Assembly: GCF_000786215.1 (NCBI RefSeq)
Contig: NZ_JROG01000003.1
Location: 558,001-622,000, forward strand
Length of the DNA stretch: 64,000 nucleotides
Reading direction: 5' to 3'
From: Sphingomonas sp. 35-24ZXX
GTDB lineage: Bacteria > Pseudomonadota > Alphaproteobacteria > Sphingomonadales > Sphingomonadaceae
The notes under the pieces are model-generated. The model had not been told where the DNA came from. It did not search any database and worked only from the letters and a program-made list of their open reading frames with translations. Each line of letters starts with the position of its first letter. Positions within the stretch are counted from its first letter, which is position 1. Made by a program: the position numbers and the translations under genes. This document shows positions 55,454-64,000 of this stretch, piece by piece.

Positions 55454-57094
55454 ATGTCGCGCCAATTGTGGCTGGATATATCCGTGCATACGCGCATTGC
55501 GCCGGGTATCGGCCGGGCCGACCTGCTGGCCGATTCCGTGTCGGGACGGACCTTCCGGCTTGCGCAGTTCCTGCATGCCAGCAAGGGCTCGGTCGCGCTG
55601 GTCCCGGCGGTTCTGGTCACCGGACCCGTGGTCAGCTGGTTCAGCTGGGGCAGCATCGGCGGCGGATGGGTGATCGCCGGGTCCGTGATGATCGTTCTGG
55701 CGGTGACGGCGTTCTGCGTCATCCACCTGCGGGCGCTGACGCTGACCATCGACAGCCACCAACTGGATCAGGACCTCGTCACGCTGAACCTGTGGCTGCG
55801 CGCCGTCATCATATTCGCCGCAGTCGGCTGGTCAATGATCACCATGGGCCTGCTGATGTCGCCCAGCCAGGGAATTCGCGTGCTCGGCCTGCTCGTGGCG
55901 GTCGCGCATATCGCGGTGGGCGCGATGGGCTCGTTCGCGTTACCAACCACCAATCTCATCTGGCTGATCGGATCGGGGGTTGGGCTGGTAGCGGCCATTC
56001 TGCTGACCGGCACACACGTCCCGGCGGCCCTGTACATGCTGCTTCTGGTCTATCTGTTTGCCCTGTGGCGGACGAACATCCTGATCTGGAACTTTTTCGC
56101 GCATTCCATCATTCAGTCGCGCGAACTCGCCGAAGCGCGCGAGCGTCAGTTCGCGCTCGAACAGCAGCAGCTCAAGAGCAAGGCCGAGGCTGATCTCACG
56201 GCACAGAAAATGCTCGCCGAGCAGGACTATCGTCACGCCGCCGAATGGCGATCGGGCATGGCCAGCCTGGCCCGGGCCTTTGAAGATTCGGTCGTGCAGA
56301 CTATCGACAAGCTGGGCGAAGCGCTGAGCCGGCTGGCGCACTGTTCCGATGCCTTGGGGGTCATCGGCGCGGAGACCAGCGCGAGCGCCGCGATCGTCAC
56401 CAACCGGGCGGGCAATGTCGGCCGATCGGTGCACAATGTCGCCAACGCCGCACGCCAGCTCAGCGCTTCGGCGACCACCATTGCCGATCAGATCGAGGAC
56501 CAGCACCGCGCGGCGACCTTGGCCCGGACATCGTCGCGAGAGGGCAGCGAAGCGATCGGAGCCCTGGCCGAGGAAGCCGCCAAGGCCTCGCAGATCGCCA
56601 ATCTGATCGAGGAAATCGCCTCACACACAAATTTGCTGGCGCTCAACGCCGCGATCGAGGCCTCCCGCGCCGGGGATGCCGGACGCGGCTTCGCGGTGGT
56701 CGCCAACGAGGTCAAGCAGCTGGCGGGGCAGACGCGCGGCGCGATCAACTCGGTCGGCCATACGGTCGATGGCATCCGCACACAGATGACGCTTGCAGAA
56801 TCAACGATCAACTCGATCGCCGACCAGATCGATCTGGTCAATCAGGGTGCCGTCCAGATTGCCGCGGTCATCGCCGATCAAGGCAAGGCCACCTCCAACA
56901 TCAACGATCATGTCACGCAGGTGGCCAGCGATGCCCGCAGCATGGAAGAGACTGCGCGCCACGTGGGAAGCCATGCCGATCAGGTCCAGGGTCTGGCCGC
57001 CGATATGCGCGCCATTACCGATCGGCTGCAGGATCAGGCAAGCCAGTTGCGCAAGGCGAGCAGCCAGTTCCTCGAACAGCTCAGCATCACCTGA
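55454..57094 (+). CDS. Methyl-accepting chemotaxis-type signalling protein
   Basis: Chemotaxis-like transducer of 546 aa. About six hydrophobic segments between residues 45 and 206 form the membrane part. A charged coiled-coil stretch follows ([19 protein letters not shown]), then the MCP cytoplasmic hairpin with the conserved tip [20 protein letters not shown] and [15 protein letters not shown]. No HAMP or periplasmic ligand domain was recognised. AAGGAGG is 8 nt before the ATG. No che genes are nearby. Confidence 0.88.
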   Translation: MSRQLWLDISVHTRIAPGIGRADLLADSVSGRTFRLAQFLHASKGSVALVPAVLVTGPVVSWFSWGSIGGGWVIAGSVMIVLAVTAFCVIHLRALTLTIDSHQLDQDLVTLNLWLRAVIIFAAVGWSMITMGLLMSPSQGIRVLGLLVAVAHIAVGAMGSFALPTTNLIWLIGSGVGLVAAILLTGTHVPAALYMLLLVYLFALWRTNILIWNFFAHSIIQSRELAEARERQFALEQQQLKSKAEADLTAQKMLAEQDYRHAAEWRSGMASLARAFEDSVVQTIDKLGEALSRLAHCSDALGVIGAETSASAAIVTNRAGNVGRSVHNVANAARQLSASATTIADQIEDQHRAATLARTSSREGSEAIGALAEEAAKASQIANLIEEIASHTNLLALNAAIEASRAGDAGRGFAVVANEVKQLAGQTRGAINSVGHTVDGIRTQMTLAESTINSIADQIDLVNQGAVQIAAVIADQGKATSNINDHVTQVASDARSMEETARHVGSHADQVQGLAADMRAITDRLQDQASQLRKASSQFLEQLSIT

Positions 57095-57261
57095 ACGCAA
57101 AACCCCACGCTTTGTCGGATTATACCGAGCGGCGCTGTGCAATCGGCGGTGGCGGCGCTAGACTGCCGACGCGCCGCGCCTGTTTCATGCCCCGTTCATC
57201 GCTCTGCGATCATGGGGCGGGATCATCGAACGGGGCGGTTCGGCTAACGACACGGGTGGCA

Positions 57262-58647
57262 ATGAACACGGACAGACCAGGCAGTACCCCGAGCTTTGGG
57301 CAGTTCGCGGCGCGAATGATGGCCATCTGTTCGCTGCTCGTGCTGGCCATCCAGCCTGTCGCCGCGCAGTCGATCCTGCGCGATGCGGAGAGCGAGGCGC
57401 TGCTTGCCGACATGTCGCGCGACCTGATCCGGGCAGCGGGGCTGCTGCCTTCCAATGTCAATGTCGTCGTCATCAACGATCGCAGCATCAACGCGTTCGT
57501 CGCGGGCACGCAGGATGTCTATGTGCATAGCGGGCTGATCGAGGCGGCAGACAGCGTCAACGAGGTCCAGGGCGTGATCGCCCACGAGCTCGGCCATATC
57601 GCGCTCGGCCATTCGATCACCCGGTCGGAAAGCGCCTCCAAGGCCACCAACATCACCATCCTGTCGTTGCTGCTGGGGATCGCTGCGGTGGCTGCAGGGG
57701 CAGGCGAAGCGGGCCTGGGAATCATCGGCGCAGGCCAGCAGGCTGCCTTGGGCAAGTTCCTGGCGCACACCCGCGGCGAGGAAGCGGGCGCAGATGTCGC
57801 CGGGGCGAAATATCTCTCCCAGGCGGGTCTCACCGGCAAGGGATCGATCAACTTCTTCAAGAAGCTGCAGAACCTGGAATTCCGCCTCGCGATCCCGCAG
57901 GAGGACAGCTACAACCGCTCGCACCCGCTCTCGGGTGAACGCATCACGCTGCTGCAGGACATTTATCAGGCCGATCCGGCGTACGACAATCCGGTCGACC
58001 CCGAGCTCGAGGCGCGGTTCCAGCGGGTCAAGGCCAAGCTGGTCGGCTATGTTGCCGACCCCGCGGAAACATTGCGCGATTATCCCGAGACCGATCAGAG
58101 CGTGCCGGCGCGGTACGCCCGCGCCTATGCATGGCACAAGAGCGCCTATCCCGAAAAGGCGCTGGCCGAGGCAAAGTCGCTGCTCGCCGAGGCACCCGAC
58201 GACCCCTATTTCCTGGAAATCTACGGCCAGATCCTGCTCGAATCCGGGCGCCCCAAAGAGGCGATCGCGCCGCTGCAGAAGGCTGTCGCCCGGACCAATT
58301 CGCAGTCGCTGATCGCGGGCGTCTATGGCCATGCGCTGATCGCCAGCGAGGACCCGGCCAATCTGCCCGAGGCCGAGCGCGTGCTGCGCGCCTCGCTAGC
58401 GCGCGACGCCGAAAATCCGTTCGCCTGGTATCAGCTGGGTGTGGTCTATGAAAGCCGGGGCGACCGGCCCCGCGCCGCGCTCGCCAGCGCCGAACGCTAT
58501 GTGTTGCAGGGCAATGCGCCGCTGGCGCTGCGCAGTGCGGAAGAAGCGATGGTCGGCCTGCCGCAAGGCAGCGCAGACTTCATCCGCGCACAGGATATCG
58601 CCATTCTGGCACGCGACGCGGTTGAACGCGCGCCGCGCCGCCGCTAA
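57262..58647 (+). CDS. M48 family metalloprotease with TPR region (BepA-like)
   Basis: Exported zinc protease of 461 aa, similar to BepA/YfgC, which helps assemble or remove stalled outer-membrane proteins such as LptD. Signal peptide to about residue 36. The HELGH zinc motif is at 108-112 (VIAHELGHIALGH), with the later ligand in EEAGADVAGAKYL. The C-terminal part (from about 280) has TPR-like repeats (YPEKALAEAKSLLAEAP, PKEAIAPLQKAV). First of three genes for envelope protein quality control. Confidence 0.9.
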   Translation: MNTDRPGSTPSFGQFAARMMAICSLLVLAIQPVAAQSILRDAESEALLADMSRDLIRAAGLLPSNVNVVVINDRSINAFVAGTQDVYVHSGLIEAADSVNEVQGVIAHELGHIALGHSITRSESASKATNITILSLLLGIAAVAAGAGEAGLGIIGAGQQAALGKFLAHTRGEEAGADVAGAKYLSQAGLTGKGSINFFKKLQNLEFRLAIPQEDSYNRSHPLSGERITLLQDIYQADPAYDNPVDPELEARFQRVKAKLVGYVADPAETLRDYPETDQSVPARYARAYAWHKSAYPEKALAEAKSLLAEAPDDPYFLEIYGQILLESGRPKEAIAPLQKAVARTNSQSLIAGVYGHALIASEDPANLPEAERVLRASLARDAENPFAWYQLGVVYESRGDRPRAALASAERYVLQGNAPLALRSAEEAMVGLPQGSADFIRAQDIAILARDAVERAPRRR

Positions 58648-58689
58648 GCCCTCCGCATCACACCGACTTGCATCAACCAAAGGCCCGCC

Positions 58690-59520
58690 ATGACAACCCA
58701 AACGTCTTCGAACGGCGAGGCCCGGACAGGAAAATTGCTGATTATGGGCGTCGTCGCATTTCTTACCGTCGCCGCCGGGATCGGCACCTTCATGTGGCAG
58801 GGAGGGACGACAGTGTCCGATGGCGCAGCCGCGCAGGATGCCGACAAGGCAGCCGCAGCAGCGGGCTTCGATTCCAACGACAAGGCTGCGATCGAGGCGA
58901 TCGTGCGCGCCTATATCCTGGAAAACCCCGAAATCATCCCCGAGGCCGTCGAGCAGCTGCGCGGCAAGCAGGCGGCGCAGCGCATCGCTTCGGTCCGCAG
59001 CCAGATCGAGAAGCCCTTTGCCGCCGCCTTTACCGGCAATCCGGATGGCGATGTCGTGCTGGTCGAATATTCCGATTTCGCCTGCGGCTTCTGCCGCCAG
59101 AGCGTGGCCGATGTCGCGCGGTTGGTGGGCGAGGACAAGAACCTGAAGATCGTCTTCCACGAGCTGCCGATCCTGTCGGACGAAAGCCGGGTCGCCGCCG
59201 CCTGGGGCCTGGCCGCTGCGCAACAGGGCAAATATTACGCCTTCTACAAGGCGATGTTCGGCGCAGGCCGCCCCAGCCAGACAACAATCGAACAGGCGGC
59301 CAAGACCGCCGGGCTCGATATGGCCGCCGCGCGCAGCTTCGTCGCGAGCAAGCAGGCAGACGAGGTCATCGACGGCAATATTCGCGTCGCGCAGCAGCTC
59401 GAATTCAGTGGCACGCCCAGCTGGGTCGTCGGCAACAAGGTGCTGAACGGCGCGGTCGGCTATGACGAGCTGAAAGCCGCCATCGCCGAGGTTCGCGGCA
59501 GCAAGAAGACTGTCGGCTGA
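58690..59520 (+). CDS. DsbA-like thioredoxin-domain protein (DsbG/BdbD type)
   Basis: Membrane-anchored periplasmic thiol oxidoreductase of 276 aa. A single hydrophobic segment at 16-36 anchors it. The active site CGFC is at 132-135 (SDFACGFCRQS), with cis-Pro in SGTPSW. It has the DsbA/BdbD fold rather than plain thioredoxin. It would catalyse disulfide formation in exported proteins. 42 nt after the M48 gene and 5 nt before the second peptidase. Confidence 0.88.
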   Translation: MTTQTSSNGEARTGKLLIMGVVAFLTVAAGIGTFMWQGGTTVSDGAAAQDADKAAAAAGFDSNDKAAIEAIVRAYILENPEIIPEAVEQLRGKQAAQRIASVRSQIEKPFAAAFTGNPDGDVVLVEYSDFACGFCRQSVADVARLVGEDKNLKIVFHELPILSDESRVAAAWGLAAAQQGKYYAFYKAMFGAGRPSQTTIEQAAKTAGLDMAAARSFVASKQADEVIDGNIRVAQQLEFSGTPSWVVGNKVLNGAVGYDELKAAIAEVRGSKKTVG

Positions 59521-59525
59521 CTTCA

Positions 59526-60554
59526 ATGCGTGCCGCTCTGCCATGCGCGCTCGCACTGGCATTGGCCTTGGGCGGGCTAGGCAGCGCCAGTATCGCCACG
59601 GCTCAGCCCCCCGCCGAGGGGGTTGAATCGCTGGCGGAGCTTCGCGCATCGGATGTCCGCGTGCTTTCGGTCGGCTACAGGCTGGCCGTAGCCAACGCTC
59701 CGTTCTGCCGGTCAACCGAGTATGCGGCGGGGATGACGCTGCACCATATCGGGCAATATCCCGATGCAGCAGCGGCCCGGGCGTCGTTCGGCTTTGCCAG
59801 CGACTATGGGGTGCTCGCGCTGGTCGATGGCGGCCCTGCCCAACAGGCCGGCCTGCGCACCGACGATGCCGTGGTTTGGCTCAATGGCGCAGCGCTCGCC
59901 GCTTCCCCTTCCGAGTTGGCGGCAATCGACCAGCCCGCGGCCTATCGCCCGATCGCCTGGGCGGACGCAAAGCTGCGCGCAGCTCTGGCCGCGGGGCCTA
60001 TAACGCTCGGCGTGCTGCGCGATGGCGCGCCTGCCACCATCGCGATCACCGGAACGCCCGCCTGCCGCAGCCGCTTCGAGCTGCGCCCGGGCAGCGCTTA
60101 TGGTGCATCGGCCGATGGCGATATCGTTGGCATCACCGTTCCCATGCTCGCCTTCATGGCCGATGATGACGAGCTCGCCGGGATTCTGGCGCACGAGCTG
60201 GCGCACAATCTGCTCGAGCATCGGCGTCGGCTGAACGACGCTGGCATCCAGCGCGGCCTGATGCAGCAGCTGGGCCGCAATGCCCGGCTGACGCTGGACA
60301 CCGAGATCGAGGCCGATCGGCTGTCAATCTGGCTGATGGCCAACGCCGGCTATGATCCTGCCGGCGCGATCCGCTTCTGGACCCGCTATGGCAAGCAGCG
60401 CGGCAAAGGCATTTTCTCGGCCCCGACGCACTACCGCTGGAAGAAGCGCGTCGGCCTTTTCGAGGAGGAAATCGCCAAGCTTGCGGCCGCGACCAGAGAC
60501 CCGCGCGGCTGGTCCCCTCCCCTGCTGGCACAGCCGCCCGCCCCGCTGGAATAA
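59526..60554 (+). CDS. Exported PDZ and M48-like metalloprotease
   Basis: Exported protein of 342 aa. Signal peptide to about residue 27. A PDZ-like domain (GVLALVDGGPAQQAGLRTDDAVVWLNG) spans about 90-175. The zinc motif HELAH is at 223-227 (ILAHELAHNLLEHR), with the third ligand in EIEADRLSIWLM. The order PDZ then M48 is uncommon but known in sphingomonads. Five nt after the DsbA-like gene, so a shared role in envelope quality control is likely. Confidence 0.85.
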   Translation: MRAALPCALALALALGGLGSASIATAQPPAEGVESLAELRASDVRVLSVGYRLAVANAPFCRSTEYAAGMTLHHIGQYPDAAAARASFGFASDYGVLALVDGGPAQQAGLRTDDAVVWLNGAALAASPSELAAIDQPAAYRPIAWADAKLRAALAAGPITLGVLRDGAPATIAITGTPACRSRFELRPGSAYGASADGDIVGITVPMLAFMADDDELAGILAHELAHNLLEHRRRLNDAGIQRGLMQQLGRNARLTLDTEIEADRLSIWLMANAGYDPAGAIRFWTRYGKQRGKGIFSAPTHYRWKKRVGLFEEEIAKLAAATRDPRGWSPPLLAQPPAPLE

Positions 60555-60712
60555 CCCTCAAAGGCAGCGGCATGTGCGGCCATTTCTTCGCCTCGCCGCG
60601 CCCAGCCTTTCGCCTCGCCGCACTTTGGCAGGAAGGTCGGGAACATAAATCCGCATTCGTCGGTCTCCGGGAAGAACGGGCCAATTTCCCCCCATCCTGA
60701 AGGAGTATCTGC

Positions 60713-61609
60713 ATGCGCTTCCCTGTTTCCACGCCCAGCGTCCGAATGCTGGCGACCGTACTGGCCCTGTCGGCATCGACCGTTGCCATCGCACAGCAGG
60801 CCGCGCCGCTGCGCGCGGACGTCACCAATGAGGTTCAGGCCCTGCCCGACCCTGCCACGATGAGCGAAGGTCCCGAGATCAAGGGCGTGCTCACCGCGCG
60901 TCAGGGGGACCGCATTCAGGTCCAGACCGCCGATGGTGCGCGCACCGTGCTTTATGTCAACGAGCAGACCCGCGTTCGGGCGACCGGCGGACTGTTCGGT
61001 GCCAGCCGCACGACCCTGGATACCGGCGCTCTGCTCAACGGCCTGCCGCTGACGATCAAGACGCTGCAGTCAGGCGAAACGCTGCTCGCCAGCCAGATCA
61101 CCTTCAAGAACACCGATTTCAAGACCGCCTCGATGATCCGCACCGGAACCTCGCAGCAGTTTGCCGAGCGGTCGGCCGCGACCGAAGCGCTGCGCGGGCG
61201 GATGGGCGACATCGACCAGTATAACGTCAAGGCCACCACCAACGTCTATTTCGATACCGCACAGGCCAAGCTGACCGACGAGTCCAAGGCACAGCTGTGC
61301 GCCGCTGCTGGGTCCGCCGAGCAGATGGACAACGCGCTGATGCTGGTCGTAGGCTATACCGATGCCGATGGTGACGAAGAGTTCAACCAGACGCTGAGCG
61401 AAAAGCGCGCCGCCAGCGTGATCAACTATCTGCAGCAGGTCTGCAAATGGAAGCCCTATCGCATGCTGACCCCAGCCGGCATGGCCGAAGCCGATCCGGT
61501 GGCGGACAACATGACCGAGGAAGGCAAGGCGCAGAACCGCCGCGTGGCGGTGAACATCCTCGTCAGCAAGGCGGTGGATGGGCTGTACGCGGAAAACTCG
61601 GCCCGATAA
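60713..61609 (+). CDS. OmpA family protein
   Basis: Outer-membrane-associated protein of 298 aa with a signal peptide (to about residue 27, ending IAQQ). A middle beta-rich part has VLYVNEQTRVRATGG. The OmpA-like peptidoglycan-binding domain occupies about residues 172-290, with VYFDTAQAKLTDESKAQL, VVGYTDADGDEEFNQTLSEKRA and NRRVAVNI. AAGGAG lies before the ATG. A strong terminator follows. Confidence 0.88.
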   Translation: MRFPVSTPSVRMLATVLALSASTVAIAQQAAPLRADVTNEVQALPDPATMSEGPEIKGVLTARQGDRIQVQTADGARTVLYVNEQTRVRATGGLFGASRTTLDTGALLNGLPLTIKTLQSGETLLASQITFKNTDFKTASMIRTGTSQQFAERSAATEALRGRMGDIDQYNVKATTNVYFDTAQAKLTDESKAQLCAAAGSAEQMDNALMLVVGYTDADGDEEFNQTLSEKRAASVINYLQQVCKWKPYRMLTPAGMAEADPVADNMTEEGKAQNRRVAVNILVSKAVDGLYAENSAR

Positions 61610-61637
61610 TCCCAAACCAGACCAATGGTCGCAACGG

Positions 61638-61664
61638 AGCCCTCCCCGGCGAGGAGGGCTTTTT
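61638..61664 (+). terminator. Rho-independent terminator after the OmpA-family gene
   Basis: Stem AGCCCTCC (61638-61645) with GGAGGGCT (61653-61660), 7-nt loop, followed by TTTT (61660-61664). It lies between the convergent OmpA-family and HD-domain genes. Confidence 0.9.
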
Positions 61665-61668
61665 GCTG

Positions 61669-62271
61669 TCAGGCCTGCTCTGCCACCCTTGCGTACATCG
61701 AGTTGATCGGCCGCGCCATCACCCGGCGCACCATCGGCTCGAAGAATTCCAGCGGCTCGCTTTGATATTCCGGGTCGAACGCGGACTGGTCGTACTTCTC
61801 GCAGAACTCCGCGCAGGCGTCGAAATGCGGATTGTCGCGGAAGTTCTCGCGCACGTCGCGATCGCCGCCGATATAGTGGAAGTAGTAATAGCCCTGGAAC
61901 GCCCCATGGTTGGCGCATATCCAGTGGACCTCCTCGGACACGAACGGCTTGATGATCGCGGCGGCCACATCGGGATGGTTGAAACTGCCCAGCGTGTCGC
62001 CGATGTCGTGGAGCAGCGCCATCACGACATAGGCCTCGTCGCGGCCGTCGCGGTGCGCGCGCGTCGCGGTCTGCAGGCTGTGCTGCAGCCGATCGATCGG
62101 AAAACCGCCGAAATCGCCATCGAGCAGCCGCAGATGCGCCAGCACCCGGTCCGCCAGGCCACCGGCAAACTCGCGATACTGGCCCGCGATGATCGCCCAG
62201 TCTTCCTGCGTGCCATTGGTCATGGCGGTGAACTTTGCCCGCTCCTCGGGCGCCAGGGTGTCGGTGGTCAT
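61669..62271 (-). CDS. HD-domain protein, possibly a di-iron oxygenase-type
   Basis: HD-superfamily protein of 200 aa. Metal-site candidates are His64 (HSLQ), His88-Asp89 (LLHDIGD), His99, His122 (NHGAF) and Asp161 (EKYDQSAF). An H...HD...H...H...D pattern binds two metals. It is found in HD phosphohydrolases and in the mixed-valent di-iron oxygenases PhnZ and MIOX. The H64 to H88 spacing of 24 matches PhnZ, but later spacings do not. No phosphonate genes are near. ATG at 62271 is chosen over an upstream in-frame one. Confidence 0.75.
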   Translation of the reverse strand: MTTDTLAPEERAKFTAMTNGTQEDWAIIAGQYREFAGGLADRVLAHLRLLDGDFGGFPIDRLQHSLQTATRAHRDGRDEAYVVMALLHDIGDTLGSFNHPDVAAAIIKPFVSEEVHWICANHGAFQGYYYFHYIGGDRDVRENFRDNPHFDACAEFCEKYDQSAFDPEYQSEPLEFFEPMVRRVMARPINSMYARVAEQA

Positions 62272-62377
62272 GCGGCGGATCCTCTCGTTGGTCTTGATCG
62301 CGAGCGTAACCCAGCACCGCGCTGGATGCAAAAAATTGTGGGGTCAGGGCACAAATCGGGCTAAGCCCGGTTTCATC

Positions 62378-63475
62378 ATGGCGATGCTGCCCTTCAAGCC
62401 GACACCGTTCTTTGCCAACAAGAACCGGGCCTTCTGGAACCTGCAGACCTTGGGGTGGGCAGGCGCGCTCGCGCTGCGCGGCATTTCGGGGCTCGCCAAC
62501 GGCCAGCCGATCTCGTTCCTGGTGCCGATCATCATCGCCACGATCACTGGTTATTCGGTCTCGCTGGTGATGAGCGTGATCTATCAGACGCTGATCGACC
62601 GCAAGCCACTGGTCACCTGGGGCGTGACGCTGATCGTGCTGCTCACCGGATCTGGCCTGTATGCCTTTGTCGATGCCTGGGTCGCGACGCTGTACCGCCC
62701 CGGCACCGACAGCAACTTCACCGCGATCCTGCTGGGCGCCTTCTATCTCGATCTCACGCTGCTCGGCGCCTGGTCGGCGCTCTATTACGCGATCAACTTC
62801 TTCCTGCGGATCGAGGAACAGCAGGACCAGATGTTGCGGCTGGAGAACCAGGCAACCAGCGCGCAGCTGGCGATGCTGCGCTATCAGCTCAACCCGCACT
62901 TCCTGTTCAACACTTTGAACAGCATTTCGACCCTGGTGCTGCTGAAACAGACCGAACCGGCCAATGCGATGCTGTCGCGTCTGTCGTCGTTCCTGCGCTA
63001 CACGCTGGCCAACGAGCCGACCGCGCGGGTCACGCTGGCGCAGGAGGTCGAGACGCTGAAACTGTATCTCGACATCGAGAAGATGCGGTTCGAAGAGCGG
63101 CTGCGCGCGCATTTCGAGATCGAGCCGAATGCGGCCAATGCGCTGCTGCCATCGCTGCTCTTGCAACCGCTGGTCGAGAACGCCATAAAATATGCCGTAA
63201 CGCCAAAAGAAGACGGGGCCGATATCACCATCTCGGCGCAACTCATCGGACCCTTGCTGCGTATCACCGTGACCGACACAGGGCCTGGATTGAAGAAGCA
63301 GGGCACAACCGCCAATGCGTCAACCGGGGTCGGGCTGGCGAATATCAGGGACAGACTGTCCCAGGCATATGAAGACAATCACCGGTTTGAGACACGATCA
63401 TCACCCGGGGGCGGCTATAGCGTGATTATCGAAATTCCGTTTGAAACACGCGAACAAAGGCAATTACAGGCATGA
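62378..63475 (+). CDS. LytS/YehU-type sensor histidine kinase
   Basis: Membrane histidine kinase of 365 aa. Four to five hydrophobic segments in the first 150 residues form the sensor. The kinase core has the HisKA_3-like motif LRYQLNPHFLFNTLNSIS, which carries the phospho-accepting His, then LLLQPLVENAIKYAV (N-box) and DTGPGL (G-box). It overlaps the LytTR-type response regulator by 4 nt, so the two form a pair. ATG at 62378; the open frame runs upstream but conserved sequence begins here. Confidence 0.9.
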   Translation: MAMLPFKPTPFFANKNRAFWNLQTLGWAGALALRGISGLANGQPISFLVPIIIATITGYSVSLVMSVIYQTLIDRKPLVTWGVTLIVLLTGSGLYAFVDAWVATLYRPGTDSNFTAILLGAFYLDLTLLGAWSALYYAINFFLRIEEQQDQMLRLENQATSAQLAMLRYQLNPHFLFNTLNSISTLVLLKQTEPANAMLSRLSSFLRYTLANEPTARVTLAQEVETLKLYLDIEKMRFEERLRAHFEIEPNAANALLPSLLLQPLVENAIKYAVTPKEDGADITISAQLIGPLLRITVTDTGPGLKKQGTTANASTGVGLANIRDRLSQAYEDNHRFETRSSPGGGYSVIIEIPFETREQRQLQA

Positions 63476-64000
63476 CCATCCGCACCATCCTGATCGATGA
63501 CGAGAAACTCGCCATTCAGGGAATGCAGCTCCGGCTGGAAAAGTTTGAAGACATCGAAATCATCGACACCTGCCTCAACGGGCGCGAAGCGATCCGCAAG
63601 ATCAAGACGCTGAAGCCGGACCTGATCTTCCTCGACATCCAGATGCCGGGTTTTGACGGCTTTTCGGTCGTCCAGGGCATCATGGATATCGAACCACCGC
63701 TGGTGGTGTTCTGCACTGCCTATTCCGAACACGCGATCAAGGCGTTCGAAGCCCAGGCCGTCGATTATCTGCTCAAGCCGGTCGAGGACGTCCGCCTGGC
63801 CGATGCCATCGATCGCATCCGCGAGCGCATTCGCGACAAGAAGGGCCGCGAAGAAGCGGTCAAGCTGATGAATGTGCTCAACGAGGTCGCCCCCGATGCC
63901 GTCGAGGCGCTCGACCTGGGTGAAGAGGACGAAGGTGCTGCTTCCAACCGCTACGAGAAGCTGATCAACATCAAGGACCGCGGCCAGATCTTCCGCGTGG
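63472..64000 (+). CDS. LytTR-type response regulator, 3' end cut by window
   Basis: Start of a response regulator paired with the LytS-type kinase. The receiver has LIDDEKLA, the phospho-accepting Asp55 in LIFLDIQMPG, Thr in FCTAYSEHAIKAFEA and Lys in YLLKPVEDV. Then follows a linker with EALDLGEEDEGAA and the start of the DNA-binding part (YEKLINIKDRGQIF), which fits the beginning of a LytTR domain. The gene continues past the window end. Confidence 0.88.
   Translation, partial: MTIRTILIDDEKLAIQGMQLRLEKFEDIEIIDTCLNGREAIRKIKTLKPDLIFLDIQMPGFDGFSVVQGIMDIEPPLVVFCTAYSEHAIKAFEAQAVDYLLKPVEDVRLADAIDRIRERIRDKKGREEAVKLMNVLNEVAPDAVEALDLGEEDEGAASNRYEKLINIKDRGQIFRV

Noticed and set aside
61070-63241. 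723-residue open frame crossing the OmpA, HD and kinase genes in antisense
   Set aside because: It overlaps three well supported genes and contains no recognisable motif of its own.

Overview
The window is GC-rich, densely packed chromosomal DNA from an alphaproteobacterium, most likely of the order Sphingomonadales (a Sphingomonas, Sphingopyxis or Blastomonas relative). This rests on the gene families seen (SapC, DUF1178, two TonB-dependent receptors, a periplasmic M17 peptidase, an adrenodoxin-type ferredoxin) and on conserved neighbourhoods (comF-grxC-nitrilase-DUF1178, ybaB-dnaX-SRP RNA, hup-lon, hslV...hslU). No insertion sequence, phage, plasmid, CRISPR or rRNA gene was seen. The only RNA genes found are tRNA-Arg(CCU), tRNA-Tyr(GUA) and the small SRP RNA. 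The genes at both ends are cut by the window.

Layout. 1-3054: end of a TonB-dependent receptor, a fatty acid hydroxylase and tRNA-Arg. 3121-5548 (minus): comF, grxC, a nitrilase and DUF1178. 5590-11086: a methyltransferase, a DEAD-box helicase, a secreted unknown, an FAD-linked dehydrogenase and SapC. 11151-19690 (minus): ten tightly spaced genes of mixed function (MoaE/D/A, prolyl-tRNA editing, serine hydrolase, photolyase, YdjM-like, cyanophycinase, HAD, DUF2855), then an SMP-30 protein. 20853-23107: pyrB overlapping a dihydroorotase homologue that has lost its metal ligands. 23124-28915: NDH-2, TspO, M17 peptidase, thiolase, glyoxalase II, tRNA-Tyr. 29074-32298: rlmB, two tandem paralogous lipoproteins and a zincin-like lipoprotein. 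32441-37751 (minus): HU, Lon, YbaB, DnaX and SRP RNA. 37809-41229 (minus): a class A beta-lactamase, a 2Fe-2S ferredoxin and two cysteine desulfurases. 43195-47511 (minus): an operon of maleylacetoacetate isomerase, a TonB receptor, a MarR regulator and a fumarylacetoacetase-like hydrolase. 47614-51900: a glycosyltransferase pair, a small secreted protein and nucleotide-sugar enzymes. 51975-55366: a monooxygenase-fold protein, then hslV and hslU with an amino-acid-oxidase-like gene between them. 55454-61609: an MCP, two M48-type peptidases flanking a DsbA-like protein, and an OmpA-family protein. 61669-64000: an HD-domain protein and a LytS/LytTR two-component pair.

Most of the window is housekeeping. 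The points most worth a second look are: the oxidase-like gene between hslV and hslU, whose C-terminal D-amino-acid-oxidase block sits ahead of its FAD-binding motif, as in a circular permutation; a lipoprotein class A beta-lactamase with the cysteine pair typical of carbapenemases; the non-catalytic dihydroorotase partner of PyrB; the maiA-TonB receptor-marR-FAH operon; the tandem cysteine desulfurases with a ferredoxin; and the tandem lipoproteins. Function calls come from motif recognition by eye. No database search was run.
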